Source of the DNA: Nocardioides sp. R-C-SC26
GTDB lineage: Bacteria > Actinomycetota > Actinomycetes > Propionibacteriales > Nocardioidaceae
Assembly (NCBI RefSeq): GCF_021246465.1
Contig: NZ_JAHRHK010000012.1
Coordinates: forward strand, 41,508 to 105,507
Length of the DNA stretch: 64,000 bases
Direction: 5' to 3'
Notes under the pieces: generated by a model
The model's database searches: none
What the model saw: only the letters and a program-made list of their open reading frames with translations
What the model was told of the DNA's origin: nothing
Made by a program: the position numbers and the translations under genes
Shown here: piece by piece, positions 52,491 to 59,771 of the stretch
Layout: the number at the start of each line of letters is the position of its first letter
How positions within the stretch are numbered: the stretch's first letter is position 1

Positions 52491-53307
52491 GGTCCTGGGC
52501 GGAGGGCGGCCCGCCGTCGCCGAGGAGGTGCCGGTCCTCGACCCGGCCGGCGTAGACGTTCACCCCGCCCAGACGGACGCCGAGTCCGCCGGCGAAGGCG
52601 GCCTCGATCGGCCCGGCGTTCGGGCTGGGGTGGCCGGCGGCGTCGCGGCGCCACGTCCGGGCGGCGCGGCGCGGGTCGGGGCCCAGCGCCACGGCCAGCG
52701 CTGCGGTGAGCCGGGAGGCAGGCAGGTTCGCGACGTCGTCCAACCTCGCCGCCGCCCAGCCGAAGTGCCGGTAGCGCGGGCTGCGGTGGCCGATCATCGC
52801 GTCGAGGGTGTTCACGGCGCGGTAGCCGAACAGTCCGGCAGGCCCGAGCACGGCACCCCACACCAGCGGCGCGACCACGGCATCGGAGGTGTTCTCCGCG
52901 ACCGTCTCGATCGCGGCGCGCGCGACACCTGCCTCGTCGAGAGAGGCGGTCTCGCGTCCCACGATCCGTGCTACCCGACGGCGTGCTGCGGGCAGGTCGC
53001 CCGTGACCAGACGGCGCTCGACGGCTGCCGCCTCGCGGTCGAGGGTCGTACCGCCGAGCACCACCCAAGTCGCCACCGCGGTGCCGACCGTGCCCTGCGG
53101 AAACGCTCGACCGACCAGGACCGCGCCGCCCACCAGCAGCGCGACGTGGACGACGCCGTGTGCGCGGTCGTTGCCGTAGCTGCGCTGTTCGACCGCCCCG
53201 GCGAGACGGCCGAAGCCCGCCACCGGATGCCATCGGGCAGGATCGGCGAGCAGACGGTCGGCGGCGAACCCGAGCGCCAACCCGGCCCAGCGATTCCCGC
53301 GACTCAT
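52288..53307 (-). CDS. cbiB: adenosylcobinamide-phosphate synthase (CobD/CbiB)
   Basis: Attaches the aminopropanol-phosphate arm to adenosylcobyric acid; integral membrane enzyme. Recognisable segments are FAADRLLADPARWHPVAGFG, RETASLDEAGVARAAIET, VAENTSDAVVAPLVWGAVLG and FGYRAVNTLDAMIGHRSPRY. The product is 339 residues. The natural end would be just after ALLALAPIAW (about residue 303); the last ~36 residues are Arg-rich and are read antisense to cobK, giving a 203-bp convergent overlap, which suggests loss of the original stop. ATG 53307 lies only 11 bp from the divergent cobU start. Confidence 0.92.
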   Translation of the reverse strand: MSRGNRWAGLALGFAADRLLADPARWHPVAGFGRLAGAVEQRSYGNDRAHGVVHVALLVGGAVLVGRAFPQGTVGTAVATWVVLGGTTLDREAAAVERRLVTGDLPAARRRVARIVGRETASLDEAGVARAAIETVAENTSDAVVAPLVWGAVLGPAGLFGYRAVNTLDAMIGHRSPRYRHFGWAAARLDDVANLPASRLTAALAVALGPDPRRAARTWRRDAAGHPSPNAGPIEAAFAGGLGVRLGGVNVYAGRVEDRHLLGDGGPPSAQDLMAARHLARRVQVAALLALAPIAWRRRRRPRTWLRGARQDGGRRSRGRRALQRRRSWDASSRHRSPW

Positions 53308-53318
53308 CGGAGGTCTCC

Positions 53319-53840
53319 ATGCAGGTGCTCGTGACCGGCGGCGTGCGCTCGGGAAAGTCGCGCCACGCCGAGTCGCTGCTGCGCGAGCGTCCCGCCGTCC
53401 GCTACGTGGCACCGGGGCCCGTGCTCGACGACGCCGACTGGGCCGCGCGGATCGCGGCGCACCGTGCCCGCCGTCCGGCGTCGTGGGAGACGGTCGAGAC
53501 CCATGATCTCGCCGTCGCCCTGCAGACCGACGTCCCGCTGCTGATCGACTGTCTGGGCACCTGGCTGACGGCAGCCATCGACGCCGCCGACGCCTGGGAG
53601 TGGCCGGCCGACGAGCTGACGGACTGGGTGGTCGACCAGGTCGGCACCGCGCTCGCAGCCGTGCGCGGCGAGGTGGTGTGGGTGACCAACGAGGTCGGGA
53701 TGGGCGTGGTGCCCGCACACCGGTCGGGTCGCCTCTTCCGCGACCTGCTCGGCACGGTCAATCAACACATCGGCGCCGCCTGCGACGAGGTGCACCTCGT
53801 GGTCGCCGGGCGCGTACTGCGGCTTCACGAGGCCATCTAG
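53319..53840 (+). CDS. cobU: adenosylcobinamide kinase / guanylyltransferase
   Basis: Phosphorylates adenosylcobinamide and forms the GDP adduct. The 173-residue protein has the P-loop GGVRSGKS at residues 7-14, the guanylylated His within ARIAAHRARRP, LLIDCLGTWLT and VTNEVGMGVVPAHRSGRLFRD. ATG 53319; the P-loop position leaves no later start. Its TAG stop shares the palindromic CTAG with the cobS stop on the other strand. Confidence 0.96.
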   Translation: MQVLVTGGVRSGKSRHAESLLRERPAVRYVAPGPVLDDADWAARIAAHRARRPASWETVETHDLAVALQTDVPLLIDCLGTWLTAAIDAADAWEWPADELTDWVVDQVGTALAAVRGEVVWVTNEVGMGVVPAHRSGRLFRDLLGTVNQHIGAACDEVHLVVAGRVLRLHEAI

Positions 53841-54541
53841 AGCAGGCACGCCGCCGCCAGCAGCAGGGCCGCGAAGACCGTCTCCACTGCAGCGCCCATC
53901 ACGTCCCCGGTCACGCCACCGAGGCGGCGAACGCAGCGGACGATGAGCACGACCACCACCAGCGCGGGTACGACACCGAGCAGCAGCACAGCCGCGACGG
54001 CGATCGGCGTCGGGACGACACCGATGAACGAGAGCCCGAGGCCGTCGGGGCGAGCGCCAGGAACCGGGGTGGCGCAGACCAGCCACAGTGCGACCCGGGA
54101 GAGGCAGACCAGCAGCCCACCGAGCAGGGCATGCCGCAGGTCGGCGGTCAGACCCGCCAGGCAGGCCGCCTGCACGCCGAGCACCACGATGACCGCCACC
54201 GTGCCTGCGGGGCCCGACGTCCCGGACTTCATCACCGCCAGCGAGCGCTCGCGGTCGTAGGAGGAGGTCAGCCCGTCGGCGACGTCGGAGAGGCCATCCC
54301 AGTGCAGCGCACGCGTGCCGAGCGCGAGCACGCCGACGGCGATCAGGCCCACGGCGAGCGGCGCAAGGTCCAGTGCTCCGCCTGCCCACAGCACCGTCGC
54401 GACGGCGATGCCCAGCGGTAGGACGGCGAGTGGTGCGAGCAGGATCGCCCCCCGCGCGGTCGACGGCGTCACCGACCGTGGTGCCCCGACCGGCAACACC
54501 GTGAGGGTGCCGGCGGCCAGGCGCCACGCGTCGAGCGACAT
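53837..54541 (-). CDS. cobS: adenosylcobinamide-GDP ribazoletransferase (cobalamin synthase)
   Basis: Joins adenosylcobinamide-GDP with alpha-ribazole or its phosphate, the last or next-to-last step of cobalamin synthesis. A 234-residue membrane protein with about six helices; ALHWDGLSDVADGLTSS carries the metal-binding acidic motif, followed by MKSGTSGPAGTVAVI. ATG 54541 lies 11 bp after the cobT stop. It is the last gene of the cbtB-cbtA-cobT-cobS operon. Confidence 0.96.
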   Translation of the reverse strand: MSLDAWRLAAGTLTVLPVGAPRSVTPSTARGAILLAPLAVLPLGIAVATVLWAGGALDLAPLAVGLIAVGVLALGTRALHWDGLSDVADGLTSSYDRERSLAVMKSGTSGPAGTVAVIVVLGVQAACLAGLTADLRHALLGGLLVCLSRVALWLVCATPVPGARPDGLGLSFIGVVPTPIAVAAVLLLGVVPALVVVVLIVRCVRRLGGVTGDVMGAAVETVFAALLLAAACLL

Positions 54542-54552
54542 CGGATGCCGGT

Positions 54553-55551
54553 TCAGAGCAGGTCGGCGAGCAGGGCGACGTCGCGCAGGAGAGCCACGGC
54601 GCTGCGCACCACCGGGACGGCGGCGACCGCACCGCTGCCCTCGCCGAGTCGCAGGTCGAGGTCCAGCAGCGGGCGGAGACCGAGCTTCTCCAGGGCCAGG
54701 CTCTGAGCCGGTTCGGTCGAGCGGTGCCCGGCCGCGAACCACGCGGCGGCGCCGGGGTCGATCGCGTCGGCGAGCAGTGCGCAGGTGACCGCCATCAGGC
54801 CGTCCAGCAGCACCGGGACGCCGGCGCGCGCCGCCGTCACCTGGAACGCCGTCGCCGCCGTCAGGTCGGCGCTGCCCAGAGCCGTCAGGCAGGTCCGCGG
54901 GTCGTTCCCACGGTCGCCGACACGGGCCAACGCCTGGGCCACGATCGCGGTCTTGCGGATCAGGCCGTCGTCGTCGACACCCGTGCCGCGCCCGACCACG
55001 AGGTCGGCGGGCAGGCCGAGAGTGGCGGCGATCATCGCCGCCGACGGGGTCGTGTTGCCGATGCCCATATCGCCGGAGATCAGCAGGTCGGCGCCCGCCG
55101 CGATCTCCTCCTCGGCGACAGCGACGCCGACGGCCCACGCGGTGTCGTGCTGCTCGGGCGTCAGTGCGTCGTCGAGGTGGATCGGGCGCGAACCGCGGCA
55201 GACCCGCCATGGTCCGGCACGCTCGTCGTCGACCGCGACGTCGATGACGCGCACGCCGACGCCGTGTGCCCGTGCCAGCGCGTTCACTCCACCCCGGCCG
55301 GACTCGAAGGTCGCCACCATCGCTCGGGTGATCTCGGAGGGATAGGCGCTGACGCCGTGCGCCGCCACGCCGTGGTCACCGGCGAAGATCGCGAGCCGGA
55401 CGTCGTCCACCGGACGCGGCGGCACCTCGCCCTGGCACGCGGCCAGCCACACGCCGAGGTCGGCGAGCCGGCCGAGGGCCCCGGCAGGTGTCGCGAGAGC
55501 GGCGACCCGCTCCTGTGCCGCCCGCCGGGCGTGCTCGTCGGGTGCTCTCAC
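54553..55551 (-). CDS. cobT: nicotinate-nucleotide-dimethylbenzimidazole phosphoribosyltransferase
   Basis: Makes alpha-ribazole phosphate from dimethylbenzimidazole and nicotinate mononucleotide. The 332-residue protein shows LAIFAGDHGVAAHGVSAYP, VNALARAHGV, GDMGIGNTTPSAAMIA, AAGHRSTEP and the C-terminal LGEGSGAVAAVPVV, which contains the catalytic Glu. GTG 55551 overlaps the cbtA stop. It is placed behind the cobalt transporter genes under the second riboswitch. Confidence 0.96.
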   Translation of the reverse strand: MRAPDEHARRAAQERVAALATPAGALGRLADLGVWLAACQGEVPPRPVDDVRLAIFAGDHGVAAHGVSAYPSEITRAMVATFESGRGGVNALARAHGVGVRVIDVAVDDERAGPWRVCRGSRPIHLDDALTPEQHDTAWAVGVAVAEEEIAAGADLLISGDMGIGNTTPSAAMIAATLGLPADLVVGRGTGVDDDGLIRKTAIVAQALARVGDRGNDPRTCLTALGSADLTAATAFQVTAARAGVPVLLDGLMAVTCALLADAIDPGAAAWFAAGHRSTEPAQSLALEKLGLRPLLDLDLRLGEGSGAVAAVPVVRSAVALLRDVALLADLL

Positions 55552-56357
55552 AGGCTCGCGACCAGCTCGCGACGAGCCTGCTGGGCCACCGCGGCGACCT
55601 GGAGCCGGCTCACCAGGAAGGTCAGGCCGAGGCCGATGACGCTCCACATCGTGACCAGGGTGAACAGCGAGGCAAGCCGGAAGTTCCAGAGCACGTCGGC
55701 CGGGAAGGCGCCGATCTCGTTCACGGTCGGCAGGGCGGTCGTCGCGACGACCGCGACCGCCGTGTAGCCGACGACGGCGATCGCCGTGGCCAGGTAGGCG
55801 CCGAGACGCTCGTAGAGCCGGACGGCGACGACGACCGCGACGATCGCGGCCACCACGGAGATGCCGACGAGCGTGAAGTAGTCGGCCGTGCGGGCGCCGA
55901 TCGTGTCGCCGCTCCCGACCGCCGGCGGGTTCGGCGGGTACTTCAGGAACGGCACCAGGGTGTAGGCCAGGAATCCCACCCCGGCGACGAGCGTCGTCGA
56001 CTGCACCGGCGTGAGCCGGCCGAGTCGTCCGACCGCGCCGGCCGCGATCAGGGCCATCAGGCCGCCGAGCGCGACGCCGATCGCCAGGGTGCCGGTGAGC
56101 AGACCCCAGGTGCGTTGGTTGTCACGGCTGACCTCGGTGCCGGCGTCCTCGCTGTGACTGTGGCCCGCCGGTGCGTCGCCCTCGGCGTCGTCGTGGCTGT
56201 GGGCGGCGTCCTCGGGAGCCGCGGCGGCGCCGGACTCCTCGAGGGCGATGGCGGTCTCCACGTGCGGCTCGCCCACCTGGTGGGCGACGAAGAAGGAGGC
56301 CAGACCGGCCAGGAGGCCGACCAGGAGACCGCGGACCAGGAAGGCGCGAGCGTTCAT
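55548..56357 (-). CDS. cbtA: CbtA family cobalt transporter subunit
   Basis: A 269-residue membrane protein with about six helices, part of the CbtAB cobalt uptake system typically found behind B12 riboswitches. A His/Asp-rich extracytoplasmic loop (AAHSHDDAEGDAPAGHSHSE, about residues 51-70) could bind cobalt. FLKYPPNPPAVG and FPADVLWNFRLASLFT are family segments. ATG 56357 is 19 bp after the cbtB stop; its end overlaps cobT. Confidence 0.93.
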   Translation of the reverse strand: MNARAFLVRGLLVGLLAGLASFFVAHQVGEPHVETAIALEESGAAAAPEDAAHSHDDAEGDAPAGHSHSEDAGTEVSRDNQRTWGLLTGTLAIGVALGGLMALIAAGAVGRLGRLTPVQSTTLVAGVGFLAYTLVPFLKYPPNPPAVGSGDTIGARTADYFTLVGISVVAAIVAVVVAVRLYERLGAYLATAIAVVGYTAVAVVATTALPTVNEIGAFPADVLWNFRLASLFTLVTMWSVIGLGLTFLVSRLQVAAVAQQARRELVASL

Positions 56358-56376
56358 GTCTCGACTCCTGCCGTTC

Positions 56377-56601
56377 TCAGTGGCAGGGGTAGCCGAGCAG
56401 GTGGCGTCCGTCGTGGACCCACTCGTGGATGGCGTTGCCCGAGGGGATCGACACCGCGCCCTGGTCGGCGGAGATGAAGAAGATGACGATCAGCGCCAGC
56501 AGTCCGAAGAGCAGCGCCCACGGGGCGAGCTCGCGCAGCGGGATCGCCGGGATCGCGATCGGCTCGGCTGCGGGATTGACGATGGCAGAGGGAGACGACA
56601 T
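56377..56601 (-). CDS. cbtB: CbtB family cobalt transporter subunit
   Basis: A 74-residue protein with one transmembrane helix (WALLFGLLALIVIFFISA) and the diagnostic His-rich C-terminus HEWVHDGRHLLGYPCH, a likely Co(II) ligand set. ATG 56601 follows GAAGGAGGAAC-type ribosome site (AGGAGG). It is the first gene after the second cobalamin riboswitch. The longer open frame upstream would read through the riboswitch and is rejected. Confidence 0.94.
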   Translation of the reverse strand: MSSPSAIVNPAAEPIAIPAIPLRELAPWALLFGLLALIVIFFISADQGAVSIPSGNAIHEWVHDGRHLLGYPCH

Positions 56602-56639
56602 GAGTTCCTCCTTCAGGGTTCTGCGCCCTGGTCGATGCG

Positions 56640-56768
56640 GATGGATGCAGTCCGTCGGGTCTGACTCCACCGCGTCGTCGTCCCGATCGGATCGGGGCTC
56701 GGAGGCGATGTCACAGTAGCGCGACTGTGCCGGAATCCCACCGGCTTCCTCGGGGCTGCAGACGGAGC
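56640..56768 (-). ncRNA. cobalamin riboswitch, cbtBA-cobT-cobS operon (compact variant)
   Basis: On the minus strand the conserved GAGGAAGCCGGTGGGATTCC is followed by GGCACAGTCGCGCTACTGTGA. A degenerate B12 box (GGAGTCAGACCC) follows near 56658-56669. The aptamer core differs from the canonical GCCCGC form (AGTCGCG instead), a variant known before cbtAB genes. It starts at the stop of the CobC-like gene, so it separates two units on the same strand. Confidence 0.9.
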
Positions 56769-57803
56769 CTAGGGCATGGTCGGGGCGGTGCTGCAGAGGT
56801 CCGCCAGCCGGTCCAGGACGACGTCGATGACGACCGGCGGGCGCGCGGCGATTCGCACCCATGAGGCATCGAGACCGGGGAAGGTGTCGGCGCGTCGCAC
56901 CGCGATGCCGGCGTCGCGAAGCCGTGCGTGCACGCCGTCGCCGACGCGGGCGAGCACGAACGGCGCACCCGAGGGCACGTGGTGGACGCCGAGCCGGGTG
57001 AGACCCTCGGCGAGGTGGGTACGCCACAGGCGCAGCTCGGTCGCGCGTCGCTCGGACTCCGCGAGCGCCATCGGTGTCGAGCAGGCCAGCGTCGCAGCCA
57101 GAGCCGGGGTCGAAAGCGCCCACGGCGCCTGCTGCGCGCGCAGGCTCGCCACCACGGCCGCGTCGCCGACGACGTAGCCGGCACGGATGCCGGGCATCGA
57201 CCAGTGCTTGGTGAGGCTGCGACTGACCAGGAGTCCGGGCAGCTCGGAGTCGCCGGTCAGCGACGGGTGCTCGCCGGGCACGGCGTCCATGAACGCCTCG
57301 TCGACGAGCACCACCCGGCCCGGCCTCAGCAGCGCCTGGACCGTCGCTGCCGGATGAAGCACCCCCGTGGGGTTGGTCGGATTGCCCACCACGACCAGGT
57401 CGGCGTCGTCGGGCACCAGTGCGGGATCGAGGCCGAACGGCTCCGGCAGCACCACCGCGGTGACGTCGTGCCCGGCGGCGAGCAGCGCGGCGTGCGGCTC
57501 GGTGAACTGCGGGTGGACGACGACGGCGCGCTGCCAGGGGCGTGCCCGCGCGAGCAGGGTGAACGCCTCGGCGGCGCCGGCGGTGAGCAGCACGTCGTCG
57601 GGTGAACGGGCGTGGCGAGAGGCGACGGCGGCCGTCGCATCGCCGGCGTCGGGGTAGCGGGTCGAGTCGCGGATCCCCTGCAGCAGAGCCGATTCGAGCC
57701 ACTCGGGCCGGTCGCCGGAGTACACGTTGACCGCCAGGTCGAGCAACCCGGCGGTCGCCTCGGCGTCGCCGTGATGGTGCAGGTCTGGCCCGGTGCTAGC
57801 CAC
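56769..57803 (-). CDS. CobC/CobD-like PLP aminotransferase-fold enzyme
   Basis: A 344-residue fold-type I PLP enzyme of the histidinol-phosphate aminotransferase/threonine-phosphate decarboxylase group; the mycobacterial cobC (Rv2231c) is similar. Visible: VVGNPTNPTGVLHP, VVLVDEAFMDAV and the cofactor Lys in SRSLTKHWSMPGIRAGY. It would supply (R)-1-amino-2-propanol phosphate for CbiB, although decarboxylase activity cannot be confirmed by sequence. ATG 57803 overlaps cobB by 8 bp. It is the last gene of the chelatase-cobO-cobB unit. Confidence 0.9.
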   Translation of the reverse strand: MASTGPDLHHHGDAEATAGLLDLAVNVYSGDRPEWLESALLQGIRDSTRYPDAGDATAAVASRHARSPDDVLLTAGAAEAFTLLARARPWQRAVVVHPQFTEPHAALLAAGHDVTAVVLPEPFGLDPALVPDDADLVVVGNPTNPTGVLHPAATVQALLRPGRVVLVDEAFMDAVPGEHPSLTGDSELPGLLVSRSLTKHWSMPGIRAGYVVGDAAVVASLRAQQAPWALSTPALAATLACSTPMALAESERRATELRLWRTHLAEGLTRLGVHHVPSGAPFVLARVGDGVHARLRDAGIAVRRADTFPGLDASWVRIAARPPVVIDVVLDRLADLCSTAPTMP

Positions 57804-59163
57804 GGGAGCACGCCTCGGCGAAGCGCTCGGCGAGCAGCGGATGCCCGGCCCAGTGCGTGTGGAGGTAGGAGGCGTGCAGCGTGGGAGAGGCGAAGCCGGT
57901 GGGCGCGCCGTCGATCGTCCAGGCAGGAGTCGGGCCCGCGGCCGGCAGCGTCGTGGTGCGGTGGAACTCGTGGCCGGTGACCTGTTCTCCGCGTCGGGTG
58001 AGCAGCGAGTCGCCGGGCGCGTGGGCCACCGGGTAGCGCAACGTCAACCGCGGTGCCATCGCCGCCTCGACGTCGAGCGCGCCCGCCATCGCCACGCCGT
58101 CGAGACTGCGGGCGAGGTAGAGCAGGCCGGCGCACTCGGCGACCGTCGGCAGGCCGTCGCGGACGGCGTCGCGCACCTCGCGCATCAGAGCCGTGTTTCC
58201 CGACAGGTCGCCCGCGTGCATCTCCGGGAAGCCGCCGCCGAGGTAGAGCCCGGTCGTGCCGGCCGGGAGGCCCGCGTCGGTCATCGGGTCGAAGCGCACC
58301 ACCTCGCCCCCCGCCGCCCGCAGCAGCTCCTCGGTCTCGGCGTAGGTGAAGGTGAACGCACGGCCGCCGGCCATCGCGATCACTCCGCCGCGCTGGTGGT
58401 GCGTGACGACGCTCGACGCCGACCACGCCGTCGCATCGAGGTCGGGTGCGGTCGCCGCCAGGGCGAGCACGGCGTCCAGGTCGACGTGGGCGGCGACCTG
58501 ATCGGCGAGTCGGTCGAGGGCCGATGCCGACAACTCGCGCTCGTCGGCGGGCACCAGGCCGAGGTGTCGCGAGGGGGCGCTGATCGCCTCGTCGCGGGGC
58601 AGGGCACCGAGCACGGGCAGGCCCGTCCGGGCGACGGCCGAGCGCACCTCGGTCTCGAGACGTGGCGATCCGACCTGGTTGAGGATGACGCCGACGACGT
58701 CGATCGAGGCGTCCCAGGTCGCCATCCCGTGCACGACCGCGCCGAGCGATCGCGAGGAGCGCGCGACGTCGACCACCAGCACGACTGGGGTGCGGGTCAG
58801 GGCGGCGACGTGGGCGGTGGAGGAGAAGCCGTCGCCGCCGATCCGGCCGTCGAAGAGGCCCATGACGCCCTCGATCACCGCGACGTCGGCCGGCCGCGGC
58901 GTCACGGCACCGTGGACCAGCAGCGGGACGACGAGAGCCTCGCCGACCAGGTGCGGGTCGAGGTTGCGCCCCGGGCGACCGCAGGCCAGTGCGTGATAGC
59001 CGGGATCGATGTAGTCGGGGCCGACCTTGTGTCCCGAGACCTCCAGCCCGCGGCGCCGCAATGCCGCCATCAGGCCGGTCGACACGGTCGTCTTGCCCGA
59101 GCCCGTCGCCGGTGCGGCGATGACGAGTCGGGGGAGCCGGGCAGGCGCGGGTGCCGTCACCAT
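57796..59163 (-). CDS. cobB: hydrogenobyrinic/cobyrinic acid a,c-diamide synthase
   Basis: Amidates the a and c side chains before cobalt insertion. The 455-residue protein has the ATP site IAAPATGSGKTTVSTGL, HKVGPDYIDPGYH and VIEGVMGLFDG. The glutaminase domain has its Cys in VAECAGLLYLARSL and a C-terminal SYLHTHWAGHP. ATG 59163 and GTG 59160 both fit; both overlap the cobO stop. Length is normal for the oxygen-dependent enzyme. Confidence 0.96.
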   Translation of the reverse strand: MVTAPAPARLPRLVIAAPATGSGKTTVSTGLMAALRRRGLEVSGHKVGPDYIDPGYHALACGRPGRNLDPHLVGEALVVPLLVHGAVTPRPADVAVIEGVMGLFDGRIGGDGFSSTAHVAALTRTPVVLVVDVARSSRSLGAVVHGMATWDASIDVVGVILNQVGSPRLETEVRSAVARTGLPVLGALPRDEAISAPSRHLGLVPADERELSASALDRLADQVAAHVDLDAVLALAATAPDLDATAWSASSVVTHHQRGGVIAMAGGRAFTFTYAETEELLRAAGGEVVRFDPMTDAGLPAGTTGLYLGGGFPEMHAGDLSGNTALMREVRDAVRDGLPTVAECAGLLYLARSLDGVAMAGALDVEAAMAPRLTLRYPVAHAPGDSLLTRRGEQVTGHEFHRTTTLPAAGPTPAWTIDGAPTGFASPTLHASYLHTHWAGHPLLAERFAEACSRG

Positions 59164-59771
59164 TCGATGCCCGACTGGCCCTTCTGGCCGCGCTGCATCT
59201 GGTGCTTGACCAGCCCCATCTCGGTCACGCAGTCGGCGATCTCGATCAGCGCCGGGTGCGCGCGTCGCCCGGTCACGACGACGAACTGCCGGCCCGGCCG
59301 GTCGCGGAGCGTGCTCACGACGTCCTCGACGTCGACCCAGCCCCACTCCATCGGATAGGTGAACTCGTCGAGCACGTAGAGGTCATGGCGCTCCTCGGCG
59401 ATCCGGCGCTTCACCTCCGCCCAGCCCTCGGCGGCGTCGCGGGCATGGTCCTCGGCCGAGCCCTCCTTGCGCGACCACGACCAGCCCGAGCCCATCTTGT
59501 GCCACTCGACCGGCCCGCCCTCGCCGGTCTGCTCGTGCAGCTCGCCGAGCCGCTCCAGCACCGTCTGCTCTCCGATCCGCCACTTCGCCGACTTCACGAA
59601 CTGGAACACCCCGACGTTCCACCCCTGGTTCCAGGCGCGGATCGCGAGCCCGAACGCGGCCGTCGACTTGCCCTTGCCGTCTCCGGTGTTCACCAGGAGC
59701 AGCGGCAGTCGACGCCGTTGAGCGGTGGTGAGGCCGTCGTCGGGGACGACGTCGGGAACGCCGCGCGCCAT
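59157..59771 (-). CDS. cobO: corrinoid adenosyltransferase
   Basis: Transfers the 5'-deoxyadenosyl group of ATP to Co(I) of the corrin. The 204-residue protein has the P-loop NTGDGKGKSTAAFG, the VGVFQFVKS segment and LYVLDEFTYPMEWGWV, with GRRAHPALIEIAD near the end, typical of the BtuR/CobO/CobA class. ATG 59771 overlaps the chelatase stop (TGATG). Confidence 0.96.
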   Translation of the reverse strand: MARGVPDVVPDDGLTTAQRRRLPLLLVNTGDGKGKSTAAFGLAIRAWNQGWNVGVFQFVKSAKWRIGEQTVLERLGELHEQTGEGGPVEWHKMGSGWSWSRKEGSAEDHARDAAEGWAEVKRRIAEERHDLYVLDEFTYPMEWGWVDVEDVVSTLRDRPGRQFVVVTGRRAHPALIEIADCVTEMGLVKHQMQRGQKGQSGIEW

